Of a stretch of 23,556 bases of DNA, positions 7,371 through 15,700 are shown in pieces. This DNA comes from an uncultured Eubacteriales bacterium. Lineage in GTDB: Bacteria; Bacillota; Clostridia; Oscillospirales; Oscillospiraceae. Position numbers and translations under genes: made by a program. Under the pieces are notes generated by a model, which made no database searches, was not told the origin of the DNA, and worked only from the letters and a program-made list of their open reading frames with translations. The stretch is from positions 1 through 23,556 of the forward strand of contig URLT01000018.1 in assembly GCA_900548795.1 (NCBI GenBank). The letters run 5' to 3'. How positions within the stretch are numbered: position 1 is the first letter of the stretch; the number at the start of each line of letters is the position of its first letter.

Positions 7371-10211
7371 ATGAAGCACCTCATGAAACGAACTGTCTCG
7401 TTGCTGTTGCTGCTGTCTCTGGTGGCCGCCCTGTTCGCGGGCGTGACGTTCCAAGCCTCGGCAAAGAACAACGACCACCGCGGCACCCTCTGCACGAGCC
7501 TGAGCGCGAAGGCGAAGGCCTACTACACCGGCTCTTACGCCTATGACAAAATGTCCGCATTGTCCGGCGGCAGCACCGACTGCGTCACCTCGATGGACAG
7601 CGCGCTCTACAAGAGCCTGAAATCGCTGATGTCCTCGACGCAGACGAACCAAGTCAGCTATAAGTCGCTGACTAAGTACTGGCCGACGACCGACAACAAC
7701 ATCCTGTTCTATGCCGATCAGACCGGCTCGGGCTACAACCGCGAGCACGTCTGGCCGAAGAGCCGCGCCTCCTTCTATCAGAAAAACGGCGGCTGCGACC
7801 TGCACCATCTTCGTCCGGCCAACCAGACGGTCAACTCCACCCGTTCGAACTACACCATGGGCTATGTCAACGGCGTGATCAACGGCTGCTCGACCTATCA
7901 GTACGGCGGCCGCACCGTCCTGTGGTACTCCGCAGGCAACGACCTCGTTGAGGTTCGCGACAACGTCAAGGGCGACGTCGCCCGCATCCTGCTCTATGTC
8001 TACTGCCGCTGGGGTCAGCCGAACCTGTATCAGAACGTCAAGAAGGAGAATCTGCCCGCCCTCGATTCCGACGACAAGGACAACAACGGCAAAAAGGTCA
8101 TTGAAAGCCTTGACACCCTGCTCAAGTGGTGCAAGAGCGACCCGGTCGACACGTGGGAAATGACCCGCAACGACGAGACGCAGACCATTCAGGGCAACCG
8201 CAACGTCTTCATCGACTACCCGGAATATGCGTGGCTGGTTTTCGGTCAGGACATCCCGAATGATATGCAGACCCCGTCCGGCGAGGCTGCGCACGCCGCG
8301 CCCGCCTGCGACCATGCGTGGGACGACGGCGTCGTCACAACCGAGCCGACCTGCACGGAAAAGGGCGTCAAGACCTACACCTGCTCGAAGTGCAGCAAGA
8401 CCAAGACCGAGGAGCTTCCGGCTCTGGGTCATATCGACGAAAACAAGGACAGCCTCTGCGATCGCTGCGGCGCGAAGCTGGGCGAGGATCTGAAGCCGGC
8501 CGGCAACCAGTACGTCAAGGCCGCTTCGCTGAAGGACGGCGACGAGGTCGTTCTCTACAACGCAGGCAACGGCAAGGCGCTTGCCGGTGAGATGAGCAGC
8601 TACTATGTCGCCGGTGTCGACGTGACGCCTGCCGACGGCAAGATCACCGATCCGGACGCCAAGCTGGTCTGGAAGGTCAAGAAAAACTCGGATGGTTCCT
8701 TCACCTTCACGCAGGACGGCGGCAACATTCTGGGCACGGATTCCAGAGAGAATAACGGCAAGACCTATTATAACCTCTATGTTAGCGGCGAGCACAAGAG
8801 CACGTGGACGGTTGAGGTTGCCAATGCGGAAACCTCCGCGAACTATATCTACAGCTCTGCTATGACCGGCAGCTATGGCAAGATCTATGTTGAGTGGTAT
8901 GCTGATAAGGCTGCGTTCTCCGCTTACGACACCAGCACGGATCGCGTTACGGAGAAGGACTTCGGCTTCCAGTTCTATGTCAAGACCGCCGATGCGCCCC
9001 ATGTTCACACTTGGGACGAGGGCGTTGTGACGACCGAGCCGACCTGCACGGAAAAGGGCGTCAAGACCTACACCTGCACGGTCTGCAAGGAAACCAAGAC
9101 CGAGGAGCTTGCGGCTCTGGGTCATATTGACGAAAACAAGGACAACCTCTGCGACCGCTGCGGCGCGAAGCTGAGCGAGGATCCGAAGCCGACCTATTCC
9201 GACTTCACCGATCTGGATTCGAACGGCTGGTACCGCGACGGCATCAACTACATGATCGAAAACGGCATGATGAACGGCGTCGGCGACGGCATGTTTGAGC
9301 CGAACGGCAACGTGACGCGCGCCATGCTCGTGACCATCCTCTACCGTCAGGCCGGCTCTCCGAGCGTCGAGGGCAAAACGAACCCGTTTATTGACGTCAA
9401 GCCCAACAAATATTACACCAACGCTGTGATCTGGGCCTTCCACAACGGCATCGTCAACGGCGTCTCCCCGACCGAATTTGAGCCGGAATCCAACGTCACC
9501 CGCGAGCAGATCGCGACGATCCTCTACCGTCAGGCCGGCAGCCCCGCCGTTACCGAGACGGATCTGAGCCGCTTCCTCGACGCGTCCGACGTCAGCAGCT
9601 ACGCGGCCAACGCCGTGCGCTGGGCGGTCGCCGAGGGCGTCATCAAGGGCTCGACGGTCGTCACGGCCGAGCAGCTCTACACTGCGGCACTGAACGAGCT
9701 GGATCAGAATTTCTCGTCTTACAGCTATCACTTCGCCGACCTGAACGGCGACGGCTTCCCCGCCCTGATTGCCAATGTGCCCGACTTTAACGTCGGCACG
9801 AACTACTGGATGTTCTTCGACGTGTTCAACGGCGAATTCGTCTCGCTGGGCTATATGGAGGTCGACGGGCAGGCTGAAGAGGAGGGCTTCTTCGTCACCG
9901 ACGCCGGTGTGCTCTACTACCTCGACCGTCTGGACAACAGCCAGTTTGTGATTTATCGCGTCGACCAGAAGGCCGACGGTTCGCTGGATCTGAAACTCGT
10001 CGAGGACGACACGAGCTACGACGAAACCTTCACGGGCGATCCGGTTGCTTCCTATCTTAACTCGGTCGGCGCGCACAAGCTCGACACCTACTATAAGCAG
10101 GGCGGCGTTCCGGAGTCCTTCCGCGACATCAAGCTTCTCGCGCTCTATCCGAAGGATACCGCCACCCGCGCGGAGATCTCCACCATGCTCATGCGCTATC
10201 TGACCAAATAA
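7371..10211 (+). CDS. Secreted endonuclease I family nuclease with SLH surface-anchoring domains
   Basis: This 946-residue protein starts with a signal peptide (about 1-31). An endonuclease I (EndA/NucM) domain (about 40-292) carries NREHVWPKS (123-131) and GCDLHHLRPANQTVNSTRSN (141-160), the metal-dependent nuclease core. Two near-identical Cys modules (about 313-376 and 544-607) flank an unrecognised domain (378-540). Three SLH domains follow (610-665, 671-723, 734 onward), which in this group bind secondary wall polymers at the surface. The third is split: its second half LYPKDTATRAEISTMLMRYL is at 925-944, after about 160 inserted residues with a DLNGDG calcium-loop-like motif (790-795). 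The enzyme should cut extracellular DNA or RNA at the cell surface. The ATG at 7371 follows AAGGAGA. It is monocistronic, convergent with argF. Confidence 0.92.
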   Translation: MKHLMKRTVSLLLLLSLVAALFAGVTFQASAKNNDHRGTLCTSLSAKAKAYYTGSYAYDKMSALSGGSTDCVTSMDSALYKSLKSLMSSTQTNQVSYKSLTKYWPTTDNNILFYADQTGSGYNREHVWPKSRASFYQKNGGCDLHHLRPANQTVNSTRSNYTMGYVNGVINGCSTYQYGGRTVLWYSAGNDLVEVRDNVKGDVARILLYVYCRWGQPNLYQNVKKENLPALDSDDKDNNGKKVIESLDTLLKWCKSDPVDTWEMTRNDETQTIQGNRNVFIDYPEYAWLVFGQDIPNDMQTPSGEAAHAAPACDHAWDDGVVTTEPTCTEKGVKTYTCSKCSKTKTEELPALGHIDENKDSLCDRCGAKLGEDLKPAGNQYVKAASLKDGDEVVLYNAGNGKALAGEMSSYYVAGVDVTPADGKITDPDAKLVWKVKKNSDGSFTFTQDGGNILGTDSRENNGKTYYNLYVSGEHKSTWTVEVANAETSANYIYSSAMTGSYGKIYVEWYADKAAFSAYDTSTDRVTEKDFGFQFYVKTADAPHVHTWDEGVVTTEPTCTEKGVKTYTCTVCKETKTEELAALGHIDENKDNLCDRCGAKLSEDPKPTYSDFTDLDSNGWYRDGINYMIENGMMNGVGDGMFEPNGNVTRAMLVTILYRQAGSPSVEGKTNPFIDVKPNKYYTNAVIWAFHNGIVNGVSPTEFEPESNVTREQIATILYRQAGSPAVTETDLSRFLDASDVSSYAANAVRWAVAEGVIKGSTVVTAEQLYTAALNELDQNFSSYSYHFADLNGDGFPALIANVPDFNVGTNYWMFFDVFNGEFVSLGYMEVDGQAEEEGFFVTDAGVLYYLDRLDNSQFVIYRVDQKADGSLDLKLVEDDTSYDETFTGDPVASYLNSVGAHKLDTYYKQGGVPESFRDIKLLALYPKDTATRAEISTMLMRYLTK
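8307..8498 (+). repeat. Duplicated Cys-module, copy A (within nuclease gene)
   Basis: It encodes residues 313-376 and is closely similar in both DNA and protein to 9000-9191, exactly 693 bases downstream and in frame. It carries C-x9-C-x2-C, then a GHIDENKD segment, then a second C-x2-C pair. This is a coding duplication, probably a surface spacer or small metal-binding knot. Confidence 0.85.
9000..9191 (+). repeat. Duplicated Cys-module, copy B (within nuclease gene)
   Basis: It encodes residues 544-607 and is the second copy of the module at 8307-8498. It sits directly before the first SLH domain. Cys positions are fully kept; most differences are at synonymous or exposed positions. Confidence 0.85.
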
Positions 10212-10231
10212 TTCAAGCAAAATAACCAAGA

Positions 10232-10270
10232 CCCCCGGGGACACCGCATCGCGGCATCCCCGGGGGCTTT
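10232..10270 (+). terminator. Terminator of the secreted nuclease gene
   Basis: CCCCCGGGGA (10232-10241) pairs with TCCCCGGGGG (10257-10266), with an inner CCGC/GCGG stem, followed by CTTTAT. It begins 20 bases after the stop codon. Confidence 0.75.
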
Positions 10271-10276
10271 ATCGTC

Positions 10277-10320
10277 AAAAGGCCATGCGGCGGAAAAGCT
10301 CCGCCGCATGGCCTTTTTTT
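10277..10320. terminator. Bidirectional terminator between nuclease gene and argF
   Basis: A 14-bp perfect stem (10281-10294 with 10300-10313) extended by AAAA/TTTT, followed by TTTTTTT on the plus strand. On the minus strand it ends in TTTT, 8 bases after the argF stop codon. It serves the two convergent genes. Confidence 0.9.
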
Positions 10321-10327
10321 CGGGCTG

Positions 10328-11317
10328 TCAGCCGGCCAGTGTGGCGGCAAGAACAGCCTTGATCGTGTGCATCCGATTCTCGGCCTCGTCAAAGACAATG
10401 GAGCGGCTGCTCTCAAAGACCTCGTCCGTGACCTCGAGGGCATCGAGGTGGAAGCGGTCGCCGATCTGGCGGCCGATTCCGGTGTTGAGGTCGTGGAAGG
10501 CGGGCAGGCAGTGCATGAACACGGCGCGCTCCCCTGCATTGTCCATCAGCTCGGTCGTGACCTGATAGGGCAGCATCTTCTGCAGACGCTCCTCCCATGC
10601 CTCCATCGGCTCGCCCATGGAGACCCAAACGTCGGTGTAGATCACGTCGGCGCCGGCAGTGGCCTTCACCGGATCGGTCTCAAAGGCCAGCGTCGCGCCG
10701 GTCTGCGCGGCGATCTCCTCGCAGCGCGCGATCAGCGCCGGGTCGGGGAAGAAGCCCTCCGGGCCGCAGGCGACGAAATGCAGGCCGAGCTTGGCGCAGC
10801 CGACCATCAGGGAATTGGCCATGTTATAGCGGCAGTCGCCCATAAACACGAGCTTGCGCCCCTTGAGGTCGCCGAAGTGCTCGCGGATCGTCAGCATGTC
10901 GGCGAGGATCTGCGTCGGGTGGAATTCGTTGGTCAGGCCGTTCCAGACGGGGACGCCGGCGTGCTTCGCCAGCTCCTCGACGATGCTCTGGCCGAAGCCG
11001 CGGTACTCGATGCCGTCATAGAGGCGGCCGAGGACGCGGGCAGTGTCGGCAATGGACTCCTTTTTGCCGATCTGCGAGCCGGTCGGGTCAAGATAGGTGA
11101 CATGCATCCCGAGATCGTAGGCCGCGACCTCAAAGGAACAGCGCGTGCGCGTGGAGGTTTTTTCGAAGATCAGCGCGATGGATTTGCCCTTGCAGCACTC
11201 GTGCGCAACGCCGGCCTTTTTCTTCGCCTTGAGGTCGGCGGCGAGGTCGAGCAGCCCCGTGATTTCCTCGGGCGTGAAGTCCAGCAGGGTCAGGAAGGAT
11301 TTGTCTTTCAGGTTCAT
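10328..11317 (-). CDS. argF: Ornithine carbamoyltransferase
   Basis: A 329-residue carbamoyltransferase with the carbamoyl-phosphate loop STRTRCSFE (55-63), HPTQ (133-136), the ornithine-side DVWVSMG (229-235) and MHCLPA (268-273), all in family order and at normal length. It joins carbamoyl phosphate and ornithine to citrulline in the cytoplasm. Pairing with argD directly upstream (9-base gap; its Shine-Dalgarno TGAGGA overlaps the argD stop) points to the biosynthetic rather than the catabolic (arcB) role, because no arginine deiminase or carbamate kinase gene is present. The start ATG at 11315-11317 is fixed by that ribosome site. Other arginine genes are not in the window. Confidence 0.95.
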   Translation of the reverse strand: MNLKDKSFLTLLDFTPEEITGLLDLAADLKAKKKAGVAHECCKGKSIALIFEKTSTRTRCSFEVAAYDLGMHVTYLDPTGSQIGKKESIADTARVLGRLYDGIEYRGFGQSIVEELAKHAGVPVWNGLTNEFHPTQILADMLTIREHFGDLKGRKLVFMGDCRYNMANSLMVGCAKLGLHFVACGPEGFFPDPALIARCEEIAAQTGATLAFETDPVKATAGADVIYTDVWVSMGEPMEAWEERLQKMLPYQVTTELMDNAGERAVFMHCLPAFHDLNTGIGRQIGDRFHLDALEVTDEVFESSRSIVFDEAENRMHTIKAVLAATLAG

Positions 11318-11326
11318 AATGTTTCC

Positions 11327-12490
11327 TCATTTCTCCGCGCAGGTCTTGAGCACCTGAATCGCGGTTTTTAACTGTTCCGCCGGGATGTTAAGCGCCGGGA
11401 GCAGGCGGACGCGATCCTTTGCCGTTGTCACAAGGACACCGCGCTCCAGCGCGAGCTCGGCGCATTCGCGCGCGGGGCGCGCCGTCTTAACGCCGATCAT
11501 CAGCCCCATGCCGCTGACGCATTCCACGCCGGGCGCGCCGGTCAGCTCGCGGAAAATATAGTCCGAGCGCTCGCGCACACCGCGCAGCAGCGGCTCGTCG
11601 ATGCGGCTGAGGATGCTCACGCCGCCCGCGCAGGCGACAGGGTTGCCGCCGAAGGTCGAGCCGTGGTCGCCGGGCTGAAGCACCTCGGCCACGCGCGCGC
11701 CGAGCAGCGTCGCGCCGAGCGGCAGACCGCCGCCGATGCCCTTGGCCGTGGTGACGACGTCGGGCGTCAGGCCGTAATTCATATAGCCGTAAAGCTTGCC
11801 GCTGCGGCCGTTGCCGAGCTGCACCTCGTCGCAGATCAGAAGCACCTGATATTGCTCCGCCAGCGCGCGGATGTCGTCTGCGAACGCCTGCCCGATCGGC
11901 ATGACGCCGCCCTCGCCCTGCACGCATTCGATCATGATCGCGGCGCAGGGATGCTCCTTCAGCAGGCGCTCCAGTCCGGCGCGGTCGCCCACGTCGGCGT
12001 AGAGAAAGCCCGCCGGAAGCGGCTGAAAATTGCGGTGGAAGACCTCCTGACCGGTGGCGGCCAGCGTGGCCAGCGTGCGGCCGTGGAAGCTCTTGTTCAG
12101 CGTGATGATGTTATAAAACTCCGCGCCCTTTGCCTCGGCCGCCCACTTGCGCGCGACCTTGATGGCGCATTCGTTCGCCTCTGCCCCGGAATTGGAGAAA
12201 AAGACGCGCTCCATGCCCGTGCGCGTGCACAGCAGCTCGGCCAAACGCGCGACCGGCTCGCAATAGTAGAGATTCGAGCAGTGCTGGAAGCGGTCGAGCT
12301 GCGCGATGACCGCACGCTTCCACTGCTCGTCTTGAAGACCGAACAGATTCACGGCGATCCCGCTGCCGAGGTCGATATATTCCCGCCCGTCCGAGCCGAC
12401 GACCGTTGAGCCGTGCCCCTGCACGATCTCGAGCGGGAAGCGGCGGTAGGTCTTGGCCAGATAGCGGGCGTCTGTTTCAAAAACCGTCAT
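11327..12490 (-). CDS. argD: Acetylornithine aminotransferase
   Basis: A 387-residue class III PLP aminotransferase. Visible marks are SGAEANE (101-107), SFHGRTL (134-140), DEVQ (221-224, pyridine-nitrogen aspartate), the PLP lysine in TTAKGIGGG (K250) and GSTFGGNP (277-284). It makes N-acetylornithine from N-acetylglutamate semialdehyde, the step feeding ornithine to ArgF. The first codon is placed at 12490 (MTVFETDARY), because GGAGGAA lies upstream and homologues begin near this sequence; an open extension upstream overlaps the promoter. It is first in an argD-argF operon with its own promoter. A related ornithine or succinylornithine aminotransferase is the only real alternative, and argF next door favours argD. 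Confidence 0.93.
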   Translation of the reverse strand: MTVFETDARYLAKTYRRFPLEIVQGHGSTVVGSDGREYIDLGSGIAVNLFGLQDEQWKRAVIAQLDRFQHCSNLYYCEPVARLAELLCTRTGMERVFFSNSGAEANECAIKVARKWAAEAKGAEFYNIITLNKSFHGRTLATLAATGQEVFHRNFQPLPAGFLYADVGDRAGLERLLKEHPCAAIMIECVQGEGGVMPIGQAFADDIRALAEQYQVLLICDEVQLGNGRSGKLYGYMNYGLTPDVVTTAKGIGGGLPLGATLLGARVAEVLQPGDHGSTFGGNPVACAGGVSILSRIDEPLLRGVRERSDYIFRELTGAPGVECVSGMGLMIGVKTARPARECAELALERGVLVTTAKDRVRLLPALNIPAEQLKTAIQVLKTCAEK

Positions 12491-12504
12491 TAGAATTCCT
12501 CCGA

Positions 12505-12556
12505 GTCGGCCGGTTGCCGACAGGAACATTATACGCCACACAGCGCGTTCGGTCAA
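12505..12556 (-). promoter_or_regulatory. argD-argF promoter with 5'-end hairpin
   Basis: Minus strand TTGACC (12551-12556), 17-base spacer, TATAAT (12528-12533), the best consensus match in the window. The predicted start falls near 12521, where a 6-bp hairpin (GTCGGC / GCCGAC, 12505-12521) would sit at the 5' end of the mRNA just before the ribosome site. No ARG-box-like AT-rich palindrome was found. Confidence 0.8.
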
Positions 12557-12560
12557 GCAT

Positions 12561-12593
12561 AAAAAACGCCCTGCCAGCCGCGGCTGGCAGGGC
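12561..12593 (-). terminator. Terminator of the large surface-protein gene
   Basis: A fully self-complementary 26-base GC-rich segment (12568-12593) is followed on the minus strand by G and then TTTTTT (12561-12566). It lies about 147 bases after the stop codon and directly abuts the -35 box of argD, insulating the two units. Confidence 0.9.
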
Positions 12594-12694
12594 AATGCCG
12601 ATCGTGATGTGGCGCGACGGCGTCAGACCGGAGGCGCCTCTGGCGCTCCGTGGATATGCGCTCGCATTGGATAAGCTGTGCCCTGATTATAGCA
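12561..12694 (-). ncRNA. Possible small RNA or 3'-UTR-derived transcript (speculative)
   Basis: The 147-base stretch between the surface-protein stop codon and its terminator contains a perfect extended -10 on the minus strand, TGCTATAAT (12686-12694), but no good -35. A transcript starting near 12679 would run about 120 bases, fold small hairpins (ATGCG-AG-CGCAT; GGAGCGCC-AGA-GGCGCCTCC) and end at the strong terminator. No known RNA family was recognised. It may equally be plain 3' UTR. Confidence 0.25.
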
Positions 12695-12739
12695 CGGCTC
12701 GCGCAAAAAGGCTGTCGAACGCCGTCGCAGCTGCAAAAA

Positions 12740-15700
12740 TCACGGATTGGTTTTGCTGAGGCTCTCGACGCAGCGCGTGTAGCGCGTGATGATCGCGACC
12801 ACCTGCGCACGCGTCGCGGCCAGATCCGGCTCAAATTTGCCGTCCATGCCGTTGATGATGCCGGCCGCAGTCGCCCATGAGACGGCGTCGGTCGCATAAT
12901 CGAGGATGTCGGCCGCATCGCGGTAGGAGACGGAGAGGTTCGCGTGCTTCGAGGTGTCGATGCCGACCTTATTCGCGTAGCGATAGAGGATCGTCACGAT
13001 CTGCTGGCGGGAGATGTTTTCCTCCGGACGGAAGGTGCCGTCCTCAAAGCCGAGCACCAGCTTTTCCTCGGCGCTCCACGCCACGGCGTTCATGTACCAA
13101 CCGGACGTCAGATCCGGGAAGATGGCGGAAGGATTCGTCGAGACGATCTTGCTGCCGGCCAGACGCCACAGCGCGGTGACGAACTCGGCGCGGGTCATGG
13201 AATCCTCCGGCGCGAAGAACGCCTGACTGCGTCCGTTGAACGTGCCGTTGCGAACGGCCTCGTCGATGTACTCCGTGTACCATGCGTCGTCGGGCACGTC
13301 GACAAAGCTCATGTCGTACTTGCTGACGCGTCCGCAATTGACGCAGACATAGGTCACCTTGCCGCTTTCGTCGATCTTTTCCTCGTTGTCGTGGCCGGTC
13401 GGCTTGCCGAGCACCTTTTCGTAGACCTCGCCGCAGGTGCACACCAGATGCATGTGACCCTGCTCGCTGCAGCTCGCCTGAACGACGTCCGCCGTCTTCA
13501 GCTCGTGCATCAGGCCGGTCTTGCGGTCGAAGTGATAGGTGGTTTCGCCCAGCGTGAACCAGCCGGTCGTGAATCTGCCGCCGATGAAATACATCTGCTT
13601 GCCGGTCGCGCGGTCGAACGCCCAGCCGGTGTAGGTCGCGGAGACCTCCTCGCCGTCGTGCAGGCGGCAGCTCAGCCGGCCGGTCATGCGGTCATAGACG
13701 ATCTCGTGGCTCTCCGGCTTGGGATCCGGATCGGGCTTCGGGTCGGGATCGGGCTTGGGATCGGGATCGGGCTTGGGATCGGGATCGGGCTTCGGATCAA
13801 CGGGCTTTTCCTTTGTGAAGGAATCGAGCAGGACGCCGTCGACGTTATAGGCCGAGATCGTGAGCTTATTCTCCGTGGCGTCGGCCAGCATATAGAGCGA
13901 TTCATACTCCTGCGTGATGGCCGCAAAGTGGAAGTCCTCGTTGTCGACCGCCTTATAGTTGAGGTTGCGGGACTTTTCGCCGAGGTCGCCGCAGATGAAG
14001 TAGCTGATGCCGGCGGCCTTGTCCACCTTGCCGCCCTTGAGCGGCTCGGTGCGGGCATAGGAGTGGTCGTGGCCGGAGAGCATCACGTCGATGCCGGCGG
14101 CCTCCATTGCGGGGACCAGGGTGTCCTGATATTTCGCGCCCGTTCCGTCGTTCGGGTTGGTGAAGTATGCCGGCTCATGGATCATGACGAGCTTCCAGTC
14201 GCAGGTCGACTTGGCCGCGTCGTCCTTCAGCCACGCCGCGGCGGCCTTGAGGTCGGCGGTGTTGTTGATGACGGCGACATAGACGCGCCCGTACTCCACG
14301 GAGTAGAACTCGTTGGACGGGAGACGGAAGGCCGCTTTGGTCGTCTTGCCGTCCAGATTGCCGTAGTACTCATGGTTGCCCAGCGCATGGACGAGATATT
14401 TCCCGCCGACCGGGCTTTGCTGAAGCAGGTCGAGGATCTGCTGATAATGGACATAGTTGGCGCCGTTGTCGATGAAGTCGCCGGTTTGCAGGCCGAAGTC
14501 CACGCCGTGCTCGTCAACGGCCTTGAGCGTCGTGTTCAGATAGGCGATGGCCTCCGCGTCGTTCTCGGCAACGCCGGTCATCTGCGTATCGCCGAGGATA
14601 TAGAACGAGGTCTTCTGCGGCTTCTCGGCCGCCTCGGTCGTGAAGCTCTGCATCTCGCTCCAGCCCTCCTCGCTGCCGTCGCCGACCCAGAACACGTAGG
14701 TCGTCGCCGGAGTCAGGCCGGTGAGGGACGCCGTGTTCACATAGGCCGCGTTCTGCGAGGTCGCAAACGGAAGCACCGTGCACTCGCCGCGCTGCGTCAG
14801 ATAGTCGGTGTCCGGGCCGAGGCCGCGCTTGAGCGAGTCGAAGCGCTCCTTGGTCATATAACGGATATAGGCCTTGGCGCGGGCATAGCGCGGGTTGGAG
14901 AACCAGCTGATCGAGCGCTCCGTCGTCGGGTCGGAGACAAGGTCGTGGCGGATGGCAGTGGGCAGAGCGTTGTCGTTTCCGGCAAGCCCCAGAACCGTGG
15001 CCTTGGCCTCAAAGGACAGCCCCAGCTCGCTGGAGGCCGTGATGACGAATTCCGTGCCCTCGGGAAGCTCCTTCATCGCCTCGGTCGTCAGCATGCCGTT
15101 TTCGTCCGTCGCGCCGATCTCCGCGCCGTTCAGGAACACCTTGACGTCCTTGGCGGGCTTGCCGTCGATGTCATAGACGGTGATCTGGCAGGCATTTCCG
15201 ACCAGCATCGGGGCGACGGAAATGGTGTAGTACGCGGTGACGTCGAGGACGGTGTAGCCGTAGGCATCCGTTCCGCGCTTGCCGTTTTCGTCGGTGAAGC
15301 TGATGTTCGTCACACGGTATTTGAGGTGATCGACCTCGGGGTCGACCGTCGCGGGGATCTCGAAGCTGACCGTTGCAAGCTCGCCTGTCATGCCCTCGGC
15401 CTTTTCGACCTTGAGCACGAGCTTGCCCTTTTTGTAGCCGGTCGAGACAAATTCATAGCTGCCCTGCACGCCGTCTGCAAAGGTGACGACCGGGGCGCGG
15501 TACTGCGCGCCGCCCGCGTTCTGCGTCAGCGTGCCAAAATCGGTGTTGACGTCCGTGACGGTCATTTCAACGTCCTTCACGACGCCGTCCGCGGTGAGCT
15601 TCATCTCATAGCGGCCGCCCAGCGTCACAACGCCGTTGCCGCCGAAGGTGACCTTGACGTTCGAGGCGTTTTTCGCGTTGACCTCGAACTCGCGGGTCTG

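Noticed and set aside
7260..10244. A 994-codon open frame on the minus strand opposite the nuclease gene
   Set aside because: Same antisense artefact; it also crosses the nuclease promoter and terminator, and its product shows no recognisable motif.
10328..11317. Catabolic ornithine carbamoyltransferase (arcB) of an arginine deiminase pathway
   Set aside because: No arcA, arcC or arcD is present, and the gene is translationally tied to argD.
12491..12560. Search for an ArgR operator or arginine T-box before argD
   Set aside because: No AT-rich ARG-box palindrome and no T-box sequence or specifier structure is visible; only a small 5' hairpin.
12700..12725. GTTCGAC on the minus strand resembling a tRNA T-loop
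   Set aside because: The flanking bases do not form a 5-bp T-stem, and no anticodon or acceptor stem could be built.
13715..13801. Short regular repeats considered as a CRISPR array
   Set aside because: They are 18-bp tandem units without spacers, in frame, encoding a Pro-Asp-Lys linker.
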